DNA from: Phycisphaerales bacterium UBA3158
GTDB lineage: Bacteria; Planctomycetota; Phycisphaerae; Phycisphaerales; SM1A02
DNA length: 20,926 bases
Direction: 5' to 3'
Assembly: GCA_002364555.1 (NCBI GenBank)
Contig: DEYM01000165.1
Location: 1 to 20,926, forward strand
The position numbers and the translations under genes were made by a program. The notes under the pieces were generated by a model that had not been told where the DNA came from, ran no database searches, and was given only the letters and a program-made list of their open reading frames with translations. Positions within the stretch are counted from its first letter, which is position 1; the number at the start of each line of letters is the position of its first letter. This document shows positions 1-6,823 of the stretch, piece by piece.

Positions 1-1060
1 AGTCGTTCAAGATGACCACATCGCTGGGGTCGACATACAAGCAAGCCTTTTCACCCGGCATAGGGCGATGCCCTTGATTGAGCGCCACTGTTCGAATTGA
101 GTGGCCCCCCTCGAATGAAACAACGGCCTGGGTCATGTCACCCAGAAAGACCACATCCTCAACCTGACCATGAATTGATATCGCTTCGTCGCTTGGAAGC
201 CACCGAAACGCTTCTGGCCGAATTGAGCAGGTCACATTTCCACCGTCAGGAATTTCGCCGGCGCCAGATCCTGCTCGGACCGATCCAACTGCTGTCTCCA
301 GAGTGACTTGCGAGCCCTGCCGGGGACCGACAGTAGCCGGCAGTAGATTGGTCTCACCAAGAAACTCGGCCACAAACCGGGTCTTGGGCTGTTGATACAA
401 CGCTCGAGGCGGCCCAAGCTGCTGAACCTGACCATCCTTGAGGACAGCCATCGTATCTGCCATGGACAATGCCTCTTCCTGGTCATGAGTCACATATACC
501 GTGGTAATTCCACTGGTCTTGCAGAGGCGACGAATCTCCTGCCTCATTTCAAGGCGGAGCTTGGCGTCAAGATTGCTCAATGGCTCATCCAGAAGAAGCA
601 CATTGGGCTTGATCACCAGAGCACGACCAAGAGCTACCCGCTGCTGCTGACCACCAGAGAGCTGATTGGGCCTTCGCTGGGCATAGGGAGCCATCTGAAC
701 AGCTTCCAATGCCTCCATAACCAGCTTTTTACGGCTTTGAGCGTCAACCTTGCGTACTTTGAGGCCGTAGGCCACGTTTTCCGCCACAGTCATATGCGGC
801 CAAAGGGCATAGCTCTGGAAGACCATCCCGGTGTTCCGCTTGTTTGGCGGGAGGTAGGTGACGTCCTTGTCATCAAAGGAAATTCGACCACCTGTGGGAT
901 CGATGAAACCAGCAATCATCCGTAGAAGCGTGGTCTTTCCACAGCCTGAGGGGCCTAATAGAAAAAAGAGATCGCCAGACTCGATTCGTAGATCGATCCC
1001 GTCAACAGCAGTTGTGCTGCCAAACCGTTTCGTGATGCCTTCAATGCTGATGCACGTCAT
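1..1060 (-). CDS. ABC transporter ATP-binding protein (MalK/PotA/FbpC-like), C-terminus cut by window edge
   Basis: ATPase subunit of an importer of the polyamine/ferric/sugar type, expected on the inner face of the cytoplasmic membrane driving uptake. In my reading of the minus strand there are 353 codons with no stop before the left edge. Seen: Walker A GPSGCGKT (about 36-43), Q-loop Q82, signature LSGGQ (134-138), Walker B VLLLDEP (154-160), H-loop H192, then a TOBE-like C-terminal region from about residue 270. Family members are usually about 350 residues, so little is missing. The start is the ATG at 1060; a GTG two codons upstream is possible and neither has a clear Shine-Dalgarno. The permease and binding-protein genes are not in the window, so the substrate cannot be named. 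Leucines near Walker A use CTA and TTA, which look rare in the neighbouring genes. The family is certain; the substrate is unknown. Confidence 0.93.
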   Translation of the reverse strand, partial: MTCISIEGITKRFGSTTAVDGIDLRIESGDLFFLLGPSGCGKTTLLRMIAGFIDPTGGRISFDDKDVTYLPPNKRNTGMVFQSYALWPHMTVAENVAYGLKVRKVDAQSRKKLVMEALEAVQMAPYAQRRPNQLSGGQQQRVALGRALVIKPNVLLLDEPLSNLDAKLRLEMRQEIRRLCKTSGITTVYVTHDQEEALSMADTMAVLKDGQVQQLGPPRALYQQPKTRFVAEFLGETNLLPATVGPRQGSQVTLETAVGSVRAGSGAGEIPDGGNVTCSIRPEAFRWLPSDEAISIHGQVEDVVFLGDMTQAVVSFEGGHSIRTVALNQGHRPMPGEKACLYVDPSDVVILND

Positions 1061-1067
1061 ATCCACA
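1059..1067 (+). promoter_or_regulatory. DnaA-box-like 9-mer
   Basis: The sequence ATATCCACA matches the DnaA box TTATCCACA at 8 of 9 positions. It overlaps the start codon of the ABC ATPase gene and lies in the divergent gap before the DciA-like gene, in the same orientation as a second match 48 bases away. One such match could easily be chance; the pair is what draws attention. Confidence 0.3.
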
Positions 1068-1089
1068 TGACGATAACAGGAAAGATGGA

Positions 1090-1104
1090 GGTCGCATATC
1101 GACC
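1090..1104. repeat. Inverted repeat GGTCG-catat-CGACC in the divergent gap
   Basis: A perfect 5-base inverted repeat around a 5-base centre sits in the 55-base gap between the ABC ATPase and DciA-like genes. Its size and place would suit an operator for a dimeric regulator of either gene. It is short enough to be chance, and no regulator gene is adjacent. Confidence 0.3.
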
Positions 1105-1106
1105 AC

Positions 1107-1115
1107 TTATCCACG
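1107..1115 (+). promoter_or_regulatory. DnaA-box-like 9-mer directly before the DciA-like start
   Basis: TTATCCACG matches the DnaA box TTATCCACA at 8 of 9 positions and ends at the base before the proposed ATG of the DUF721/DciA-like gene. If DnaA binds here it could repress or time expression of a replication gene. This is an inference from sequence similarity only. Confidence 0.35.
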
Positions 1116-1502
1116 ATGATGGGAGACATGACAAGCGTGGCGAATCCAGGTCAACTCGAGCGGCTTCAGCAGTGGCGAAATCGCCCATTGCGAGCCAAGT
1201 CCATCGGTGATGGCGTGGCCTCGATCGACCGCAAGGTTCGCCAGCTCCATCGGCGGGTGGGGGAATTCGTCGATGCGTGGCACACCCTGCTGCCTGTTGA
1301 ACTGCATGACAACACCTGTGTCACCGGAATACGCGGCGGCGTGGTCGATGTTGTCGTGGAATCCTCTGCCGTGTCATTCGAGATCGATCGTCGACTTCGT
1401 GAAGGACTGCTTGACGAACTTCGAGCAGCCTGCCGAGGGACCGTCGTACGCATCAAACTTCGAATCGGTCCCCTGAACGGCGTACTGGCCGACAAGGGAT
1501 GA
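1116..1502 (+). CDS. DUF721 / DciA-like protein (putative replicative helicase loader)
   Basis: 128 residues. The C-terminal half, from about residue 60, has the DUF721 pattern: a beta-rich stretch with GIRGGVVDVVVESSAVSFEI, followed by a helix with LREGLLDELRA and a final strand VVRIKLRIG. In DciA proteins this domain binds and loads the replicative helicase DnaB; a role here in replication initiation is inferred. The N-terminal half is basic and less conserved. The start is uncertain: ATGs occur at 1116, 1119 and 1128, with no good Shine-Dalgarno before 1116 and a GGGAG too close to 1128. The gene is divergent from the ABC ATPase gene, and its TGA directly abuts the stop of the convergent thioesterase gene, the two forming TGATCA. 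Confidence 0.72.
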   Translation: MMGDMTSVANPGQLERLQQWRNRPLRAKSIGDGVASIDRKVRQLHRRVGEFVDAWHTLLPVELHDNTCVTGIRGGVVDVVVESSAVSFEIDRRLREGLLDELRAACRGTVVRIKLRIGPLNGVLADKG

Positions 1503-1910
1503 TCATTCACATCTCAGTGTTTCCGGCAACGCCTGGGGACGGCCCGCACGATCCAGACAGGCAAGCGTGGTTTCGCCTGTGACCAGAAGAACATCGGCGC
1601 GATGAAGTTCGTAGCGATGCTTGATCTTCACCCTTCCCGCATCCAACCAGTTGGTCGTCAATCGCAGATGGTCGTCGTACCGAGCAGGCTGCTTGTAGAT
1701 GATGGACAGATTGATGACGGCCAGAAACGCCCCCGACTCCTCGAACTCGCGATAGGTGAGACCCGTTTCACGCAGCAACTCGGTTCGACCCATCTCGAAC
1801 CACACTGGATAGACGGTGTGGTGGACGACACCCATCGGATCGCACTCGGCGTATCGAACACGAACATCCATTGAACCGGTACGAATGATCTCAGTCATGG
1901 AGGTCATCAT
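1503..1910 (-). CDS. Acyl-CoA thioesterase, 4HBT / YbgC-like hot-dog fold
   Basis: 135 residues, the usual size for a single hot-dog domain that hydrolyses acyl-CoA thioesters in the cytoplasm. The 4HBT active-site pattern is clear near the N-terminus: YAECDPMGVVHH, with D24 as the likely catalytic acid and H31 seven residues later as in YbgC, followed by a helix WFEMGRTELLRE. The substrate chain is not predictable. The ATG at 1910 gives a few extra residues; ATGs at 1907 and 1898 are alternatives, and none has a strong ribosome site. It is the last gene of the minus-strand run that begins with the phosphoesterase and lies 40 bases after mnmE. YbgC is often linked to envelope genes, but the link here is only by position. 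Confidence 0.85.
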   Translation of the reverse strand: MMTSMTEIIRTGSMDVRVRYAECDPMGVVHHTVYPVWFEMGRTELLRETGLTYREFEESGAFLAVINLSIIYKQPARYDDHLRLTTNWLDAGRVKIKHRYELHRADVLLVTGETTLACLDRAGRPQALPETLRCE

Positions 1911-1950
1911 ATCCCGTCCATTCGGAAGTCGTGATCGAAACTCATTGGCG

Positions 1951-3306
1951 TCACTTTCCTATGCAGAACGATGAGAACACCCTGTCCAGAATCTCATCAG
2001 GTGAGACTGCGCCGTTGATTTCACCAATCGCGTCCAGTGCATCTCTGATCAATCCGGCGACCAGCTCGGGTGCCTGGATGGTTCCCGATGATTTCCAGTC
2101 GTCGAGCAGATTCGACGTCTCCTGAAGACATCTCCTTGAAACATCCAATGCCGCCTCCTGCCTGGGCGCAAGCACGAAGGCATCGCCGGCGAGTCTCGAA
2201 CATCGTTCGATCATTCGCTGCTCGATGATTTCGCGAAGTGAATCCAATCCCGTGCGCTCTGTCGCGGATACGCACACATCGACATCGGTACGCACCCCAT
2301 CAGCTCGATCGGTCATCGTTCCAACCCGAACGACATCCTCCTCACGTGATGGTGAGGATTCCTCCGGAGGAATGCATCGTATTCTCAGATCCGCTCTGCT
2401 TCTGGCTCTCGCCGCGGACGCCTGCATGATTTCATCAAGATGGGAGACGGGCATTTCCTCGCCGGCGACATCCACCAGAAGAACTTCGGCCCCCTGAATC
2501 GAACTCATCGAAAGTGGTTCTGTGAGGACATCTCGTGTCGTCCCCTGTATTCCGGAGACGACTGCGCGATCTCGACCGAGCAATGCGTTGAACAAGGTCG
2601 ATTTTCCCGCGTTGGCCGATCCCTCTAGAACGACCCACGGCAATGATTGCAGGGACTCGAGTCCGACGCTTCGTTGCAGATGATCGTTGATCGATTCGAT
2701 CGCCTGCGTTATCCGCTGCATGAGATCATCCATCTCGATCGCCGTGACATCCTCCTCTTCGGTGAAATCGATTCCAGCCTCAACAAGAGCCAATGCATCC
2801 GAGAGCTTGTCCGACACGCCCTGTGCAAGCTGCCCCAGACGATCGTCCTTCATTCTTTCAGCGGCATCGATTTCCCCATCGGAACGAGCGGCTATCAGCG
2901 CTGCGACACTCTCAGCCTCTGCCAAACCGATGCGCCCGGAGAGGAACGCCCTCGCCGTGAATTCACCGGGGCCGGCAGGCCTGACGTTGAGACCGGCCAT
3001 GAACGCGTCCTCAAGCAGATCGTTGATGACACGATTGAGCAGAGATGGATGACCGGGCAGCTGCAATTCGAAGCTGTCTTCACCGGTATAGGAACGCGGA
3101 CCAGGGGTCAGCGACAGCAGGGATGGAATGGATACATCCTTCATTCGAAGACGAACCGGATAGATACCGCGTTCGATGGAGGCAAGCCCGTCAACCAATC
3201 GGGATCGCAGCAGATCGAACGAGCAGGGGCCGCTGCACCGGACGATTCCACGCGTCGAATGACCCGGAGGACTCGAGACCGCCAGTATGGTCGAGTTGAG
3301 GTCCAC
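1951..3306 (-). CDS. mnmE: MnmE/TrmE tRNA uridine-34 modification GTPase, with eroded G motifs
   Basis: MnmE, with MnmG, installs the 5-carboxymethylaminomethyl-type group on wobble uridine of some tRNAs, using folate and GTP hydrolysis. 451 residues from the GTG at 3306, a normal length, with the N-terminus reading DLNSTILAVSSPPG as in the family's folate-binding domain. Seen: GPGEFTARAFLSGRIGLAEA (112-131), G1 GSANAGKS (229-236), G2 GTTRD (255-259), and the C-terminal FCIGK (447-451) whose cysteine is needed for modification. Unusual: G3 is DVAGEE instead of DTAGLR, and the NKxD motif that reads guanine is replaced by TMTD (330-333). The GTG start is fixed by a perfect AGGAGG four bases upstream; the open frame continues upstream into yidC, but that extension is not family-like. 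The gap to yidC is 16 bases, the common yidC-mnmE pairing. No mnmG is in the window. Confidence 0.93.
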   Translation of the reverse strand: MDLNSTILAVSSPPGHSTRGIVRCSGPCSFDLLRSRLVDGLASIERGIYPVRLRMKDVSIPSLLSLTPGPRSYTGEDSFELQLPGHPSLLNRVINDLLEDAFMAGLNVRPAGPGEFTARAFLSGRIGLAEAESVAALIAARSDGEIDAAERMKDDRLGQLAQGVSDKLSDALALVEAGIDFTEEEDVTAIEMDDLMQRITQAIESINDHLQRSVGLESLQSLPWVVLEGSANAGKSTLFNALLGRDRAVVSGIQGTTRDVLTEPLSMSSIQGAEVLLVDVAGEEMPVSHLDEIMQASAARARSRADLRIRCIPPEESSPSREEDVVRVGTMTDRADGVRTDVDVCVSATERTGLDSLREIIEQRMIERCSRLAGDAFVLAPRQEAALDVSRRCLQETSNLLDDWKSSGTIQAPELVAGLIRDALDAIGEINGAVSPDEILDRVFSSFCIGK

Positions 3307-3310
3307 GAAA

Positions 3311-3316
3311 CCTCCT
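3311..3316 (-). promoter_or_regulatory. Ribosome binding site deciding the mnmE GTG start
   Basis: AGGAGG on the minus strand with a 4-base spacer to the GTG at 3306. It lies in the 16 bases between the yidC stop and mnmE and selects the short, family-like N-terminus over the longer open frame. Confidence 0.85.
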
Positions 3317-3322
3317 ACCGCG

Positions 3323-5665
3323 TCAGCCGCGTTTCTTGCCACCACGACGCTTGCGATCGCCACCCTTGGACTGACGCCGTTCGACCATCTTCGCATAGGC
3401 ACGAGCCTTTGGATCGCGAATGGTCTTGCCACCATCAGCCGACCGACCGGCTACGGTCGACGCCTCGGCACGCTTGGGCTTCAGATCAAGATCCATCTTG
3501 TCGACCTGCTTGCGGATATGTCGACCCTCCAGCGTTCCGATGATGCTGGACGTCATGATGTAGAGCGTCAGACCCGATGGGGCGGTGTACAGAAAGAGCG
3601 GGAAGGCCACCACGGTCATGACGCGGATGATCTTCTGCTGTGTTTCCTGCTCGGGAGTCATCGCCGCGTTCTGAGGCGTCAGATACTTCTGCTGGAGGAA
3701 GAAGAACACGCCCAGCAGAATCGGCAGCAGATTGATTCCGCTCACGTGCCAGAACAGGAACTGATGGGGCTCCTGGAACGTGTAGAAGAAATGGTCGGGT
3801 GCAGCGAGATCGGACAGGAAAGGCCAGCCGTCGAACAGCTGGAAGAAGCCCCAGAAGGCCGGTTGCTGACGAAGTTCGTAGCTGAAGTAGAGTCCGGCAT
3901 ACAACGCGATCCAGATGGGCATCTGGAGCAGCATCGGAAGGCAGCCGAGCATCTGGAACGGATTCAGTCCATGCTCCCGCATGAGCTTCATCTGTTCCTG
4001 CTGCATCTTCTTCTTGTCGTCACCGCAGCGAGCCTTGAGTCGATCAAGCTCGGGCTTGAGCGCCTGCATCTTGCGGCTGAACTTCTGCATGTTCACCTGG
4101 GACATCCGCGTGATGGGATGCAGGATGAATCGAACGATGATCACCAGCACGATGATCGCCAGGCCCCAGTCGAAGACGACATGGTTGGCCAGCATCGCGA
4201 GAATGCTCAGCAGCAGATCGGCCAGCCACTGGAACGTGCAGCAGGCACACGCCGCGAATCCCGATATCTGATACAGAATGATGCCACCCATGTTGAGGGA
4301 GACATAGGGTTGTTCGACATCGAGAATGTCCGAAGCCATCGGACCGGCGTAGATGCCCATGCTGAAGTCGTGCCTCTGGCCCGACTTGATCTGGGTCATC
4401 GGACTGAACAACCCGGTCTCGATCAGAGTGTCGTCCTCCGATATCGAGTACTTGGATATCTCGATTCGATCGACCACCGATTCGAGTGATCGATCGCCCA
4501 CGCCTTCCGGTGAAAGCAGCGGATGGATGGCCATGGTGAAGTAGCGACTCGTGGAGGCGAACCAGGAAAGCGTGAAGCCCTCCTCGATGCTCAGTTCGTT
4601 TGGCCAGAACAGCGCTTCATCGCCTTTGACGACGTCGCCGTACTCGAGCAGCATGTCCCCATCCGCGATGACGTCAGCCATCCGATTGGCATCGACCTGC
4701 GAACTGAATTCGTAGCCGAAGCGGAAACGTCGTCGATCCAGATAGCGGGATCGCTCAGGTCGAAGATTCGGTGGGCCGTACTGCTGCCACTGGACGGAGA
4801 TGTCGCGACCCGTATGATTGATCACACGCTGGTGGAGCTTGATGTCGAAACCATCGTCCAACTCGAAGCGGCGAAGAATCTCCAGGACGAGCTCGCCCTT
4901 GGCGTTCTCGACCTGGGCCTTGAACATGCCTGCTCCGATGGACTGCCAGTACAGATCGGACAGCAGTGGCAGTGGATTCTGAAGCGAGACCACCTCATCA
5001 CCCTCGTTCCACTGGATCTGCACTCCACTGGCCGCCATCAATGAGATCTTGATGGTCTGGCCCGCGTACGGAACCCCCTGCATTCGTCGCAGGACGAATC
5101 GTTGATCATCAGGAGGCAGGCTGTAGCCCTCGACCGAGCCGCGAGCCTTGGCCGCGTAGTAGCTTTCCGCTTGTCTCCTGGCTGCAGCCGTATCCCAGAT
5201 GTTCGAATAGGTGATGCTCTCTATTGCACCGCCCACACGAGTGAAGACGACTTGCATCTTCGACTTGTCGGGATCAAGCAGCGAACCAAGAGCTGGGACA
5301 ACCTCCTGCTCGTCAACTGGATGTTGACGGACAACGAGACCTTCCATGCTCAGCTGCGTTCCGATCTGTGCAGCGGCTTCCGGTGCTGCCGAGACCTCGA
5401 CCGGCGCCTCCGTTGGTGGAGCGGATGCCGAGGAGTCGCTTTCCTCTTTCACTACAGGTTCGTCCGGTGTCGTGGCTTCCACGGAAGAGACCGTGCTGTT
5501 GGTCTGACCATCGACGGCAGCCGTTGCATTGGACTGTTGTGATTCGCTGGCTGCATCGCGGGCCATCTTTGGCGAGAACACCACCATCATGATGATGCCG
5601 AACGCCAGGCCGAGCACGACCGCAGGCACCATGACCCGCAACTTGCGATTCACCTTGGGACTCAT
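3323..5665 (-). CDS. yidC: Membrane protein insertase YidC
   Basis: Inserts and folds proteins in the cytoplasmic membrane, alone or with SecYEG. 780 residues from the ATG at 5665: an N-terminal membrane anchor (about 11-30), a Ser/Thr/Glu/Pro-rich linker (35-100), a large periplasmic P1-type domain (about 105-450), then the conserved insertase core. In the core, the first helix holds the hydrophilic-groove arginine R512 (VRFILHPIT), followed by a coiled cytoplasmic loop (520-565), NPFQMLGCLPMLLQMPIW (568-585), and helices near 640-660 and 680-710. The tail is strongly basic and ends RGGKKRG, as in YidC proteins that contact the ribosome. It is longer than the roughly 550-600 residues of proteobacterial YidC, mainly through the linker and tail. 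The start is uncertain: a GTG at 5689 and an ATG at 5725 are in frame, and the latter overlaps the upstream gene. It is the second gene of the minus-strand operon. Confidence 0.95.
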   Translation of the reverse strand: MSPKVNRKLRVMVPAVVLGLAFGIIMMVVFSPKMARDAASESQQSNATAAVDGQTNSTVSSVEATTPDEPVVKEESDSSASAPPTEAPVEVSAAPEAAAQIGTQLSMEGLVVRQHPVDEQEVVPALGSLLDPDKSKMQVVFTRVGGAIESITYSNIWDTAAARRQAESYYAAKARGSVEGYSLPPDDQRFVLRRMQGVPYAGQTIKISLMAASGVQIQWNEGDEVVSLQNPLPLLSDLYWQSIGAGMFKAQVENAKGELVLEILRRFELDDGFDIKLHQRVINHTGRDISVQWQQYGPPNLRPERSRYLDRRRFRFGYEFSSQVDANRMADVIADGDMLLEYGDVVKGDEALFWPNELSIEEGFTLSWFASTSRYFTMAIHPLLSPEGVGDRSLESVVDRIEISKYSISEDDTLIETGLFSPMTQIKSGQRHDFSMGIYAGPMASDILDVEQPYVSLNMGGIILYQISGFAACACCTFQWLADLLLSILAMLANHVVFDWGLAIIVLVIIVRFILHPITRMSQVNMQKFSRKMQALKPELDRLKARCGDDKKKMQQEQMKLMREHGLNPFQMLGCLPMLLQMPIWIALYAGLYFSYELRQQPAFWGFFQLFDGWPFLSDLAAPDHFFYTFQEPHQFLFWHVSGINLLPILLGVFFFLQQKYLTPQNAAMTPEQETQQKIIRVMTVVAFPLFLYTAPSGLTLYIMTSSIIGTLEGRHIRKQVDKMDLDLKPKRAEASTVAGRSADGGKTIRDPKARAYAKMVERRQSKGGDRKRRGGKKRG

Positions 5666-5696
5666 TCCGTTTCGAGGGGGCGCGGGCACGGTTTGT

Positions 5697-6458
5697 TCAC
5701 CGACCTTCCAGCAGGCGATCACCAAGCCAGTTGTTCAACTCTGGAATCGCATAGATCTTGCGGGCAACCGACTCGACATCGTAATCAAGCCGGTGAAACT
5801 CCACGTTCATTTCATCTTCGTCCAGAATCGCGTAGCTCGCACGTGGATCCATGTCTCTGGGCTGTCCCACGGATCCGGGATTGACGATGACTCGTTCCTC
5901 GTCGTTGAACTTGTACACACCACCAAGATCAGTCGGTGGATAGAACTCCGGCTCATTCGTGAAGATGCCCGGAACATGGGTATGACCGACGAGACAGTGC
6001 GTGTCGACGAGATCGAATATCTGCGACATCTTCACTGGAGAGTTGATGGCATCCTCGGGGAAGATGTACTCGTTGATGGGGCGACGAGGCGAGCCGTGCA
6101 CACAGAGGAAGGAATTGAACAGACAGCGAACTCTCAGCTGGCCGAGAAACTCCCAGCGGCGTTCGGCTTCCTCTCCATCGGGCTCCTTGTCGAACTGAGC
6201 ACGCGTCCAGTAGGCGGCCTGTTCGGCTGCTGCATTGAAGTTCGTGGGTTCGTACAACGCACCGTAGTCGTGGTTGCCAAGAAGCGACCATTCGCAGCGT
6301 TGAGCGATGAGCTCGACGCACTCGACCGGATTGGGACCATAGCCCAGGATGTCACCCAGACAAATGATGCGGTCCGCCTTGCGGTTGTCGATGTCCCCCA
6401 GGACAGTCGTCAGGGCCTCAAGGTTTCCATGAACGTCACTGATGATCGCCGTGCGCAC
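5697..6458 (-). CDS. Calcineurin-like metallophosphoesterase (Metallophos_2)
   Basis: 253 residues from the GTG at 6458. The dimetal phosphoesterase motifs occur in order: SDVHGN near the N-terminus, LGDILGYGP, LGNHD, CVHGSP, and GHTHVP, followed by NPGSVGQPRD. These residues bind two metal ions in the family. Relatives include small cytoplasmic phosphodiesterases and protein phosphatases of the YfcE/PrpE type, so the substrate cannot be stated. The GTG is chosen because CAGGAG lies six bases upstream and the protein then begins VRTAIISDVHGN, directly at the first metal motif; 50 further upstream codons are open but not family-like. It is the first gene of the operon with yidC, mnmE and the thioesterase, and its stop lies 31 bases before the yidC ATG chosen here. 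A 5' hairpin lies just upstream. Confidence 0.9.
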   Translation of the reverse strand: MRTAIISDVHGNLEALTTVLGDIDNRKADRIICLGDILGYGPNPVECVELIAQRCEWSLLGNHDYGALYEPTNFNAAAEQAAYWTRAQFDKEPDGEEAERRWEFLGQLRVRCLFNSFLCVHGSPRRPINEYIFPEDAINSPVKMSQIFDLVDTHCLVGHTHVPGIFTNEPEFYPPTDLGGVYKFNDEERVIVNPGSVGQPRDMDPRASYAILDEDEMNVEFHRLDYDVESVARKIYAIPELNNWLGDRLLEGR

Positions 6459-6464
6459 GAGGCA

Positions 6465-6470
6465 CTCCTG
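6465..6470 (-). promoter_or_regulatory. Ribosome binding site deciding the phosphoesterase GTG start
   Basis: CAGGAG on the minus strand, six bases before the GTG at 6458. It supports the short N-terminus that begins at the metal-binding motif. Confidence 0.75.
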
Positions 6471-6484
6471 AAACAGGTAGAAAC

Positions 6485-6502
6485 GTCCGCTCTGAGGCGG
6501 AC
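6485..6502 (-). repeat. Perfect hairpin in the phosphoesterase 5' leader
   Basis: GTCCGC and GCGGAC form a 6-base GC-rich stem around a 6-base loop, 27 bases upstream of the GTG start of the phosphoesterase operon. On the minus strand it is followed by GTTTC, too short a T-run for a strong terminator. It may stabilise the leader or act as an attenuator. Confidence 0.45.
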
Positions 6503-6625
6503 AATTGGATGATGCTACGGGGGCGGTCTTGGGGGCGTCAACGCGTGGACGGCCAACAACAGTAGTGAACACTTCGCAACGGAGACCGGAAGCCCTCGAA
6601 GAAGCCATGGTCAGACCTTGTTAAT

Positions 6626-6654
6626 TTGATGTAACTGCTTTGTAGTAATATATT
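6626..6654 (+). promoter_or_regulatory. Sigma-70-type promoter, probably for lpd
   Basis: TTGATG (6626-6631), a 17-base spacer, and TATATT (6649-6654) form a near-consensus -35/-10 pair in the only strongly AT-rich stretch of the window. Transcription would start near 6661, giving lpd a leader of about 160 bases. The assignment is by pattern only. Confidence 0.5.
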
Positions 6655-6823
6655 TGCATGATTTTACTGGTGCCGCACACCACTAACACCCCATGAATGT
6701 GCCCCGGAGAACTTCCAGGAGCCTCTCGAAGAAGAGTTGAGAGACTTGCCTGAAGCCTCTGGCAGGGACCACTACAATGCCGTCCTTCTCATTCGATAGA
6801 ACACCCCATGCAGGAGCCTCAAA

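Larger units (their letters stand above)
6459..6823. other. 365-base divergent intergenic region between the phosphoesterase operon and lpd
   Basis: No convincing protein gene is seen. The half next to the phosphoesterase gene holds a GC-rich hairpin at 6485-6502. The middle (about 6617-6665) is clearly AT-rich and holds a good plus-strand promoter; the minus-strand operon promoter probably lies here too. The lpd side (6665-6823) would be a leader of about 160 bases. CAGGAGCCTC occurs twice, at 6716-6725 and 6811-6820; the second copy is the lpd ribosome site. A 15-codon reading frame from 6693 and a 7-codon one from 6808 that runs past the lpd start are probably chance. TACAAT at 6773-6778 is a second possible -10 element. 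Confidence 0.6.

Noticed and set aside
1764..1779. GTTTCACG parS half-site in the thioesterase gene
   Set aside because: The other half of the palindrome is absent.
2647..3543. 298-codon plus-strand open frame inside mnmE
   Set aside because: Shadow of mnmE in another frame; no recognisable protein.
3287..4489. Long open frame (400 codons) on the plus strand inside yidC
   Set aside because: It is antisense to a clear YidC; its product is low-complexity and His/Gln-rich and resembles no family. Similar antisense frames occur opposite other genes here because of codon bias.
5529..6512. 327-codon plus-strand open frame across the yidC start and phosphoesterase
   Set aside because: Antisense to two well-supported genes; no family resemblance.
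6693..6740. 15-codon basic mini-ORF upstream of lpd
   Set aside because: No ribosome site and too short to judge; treated as leader sequence.
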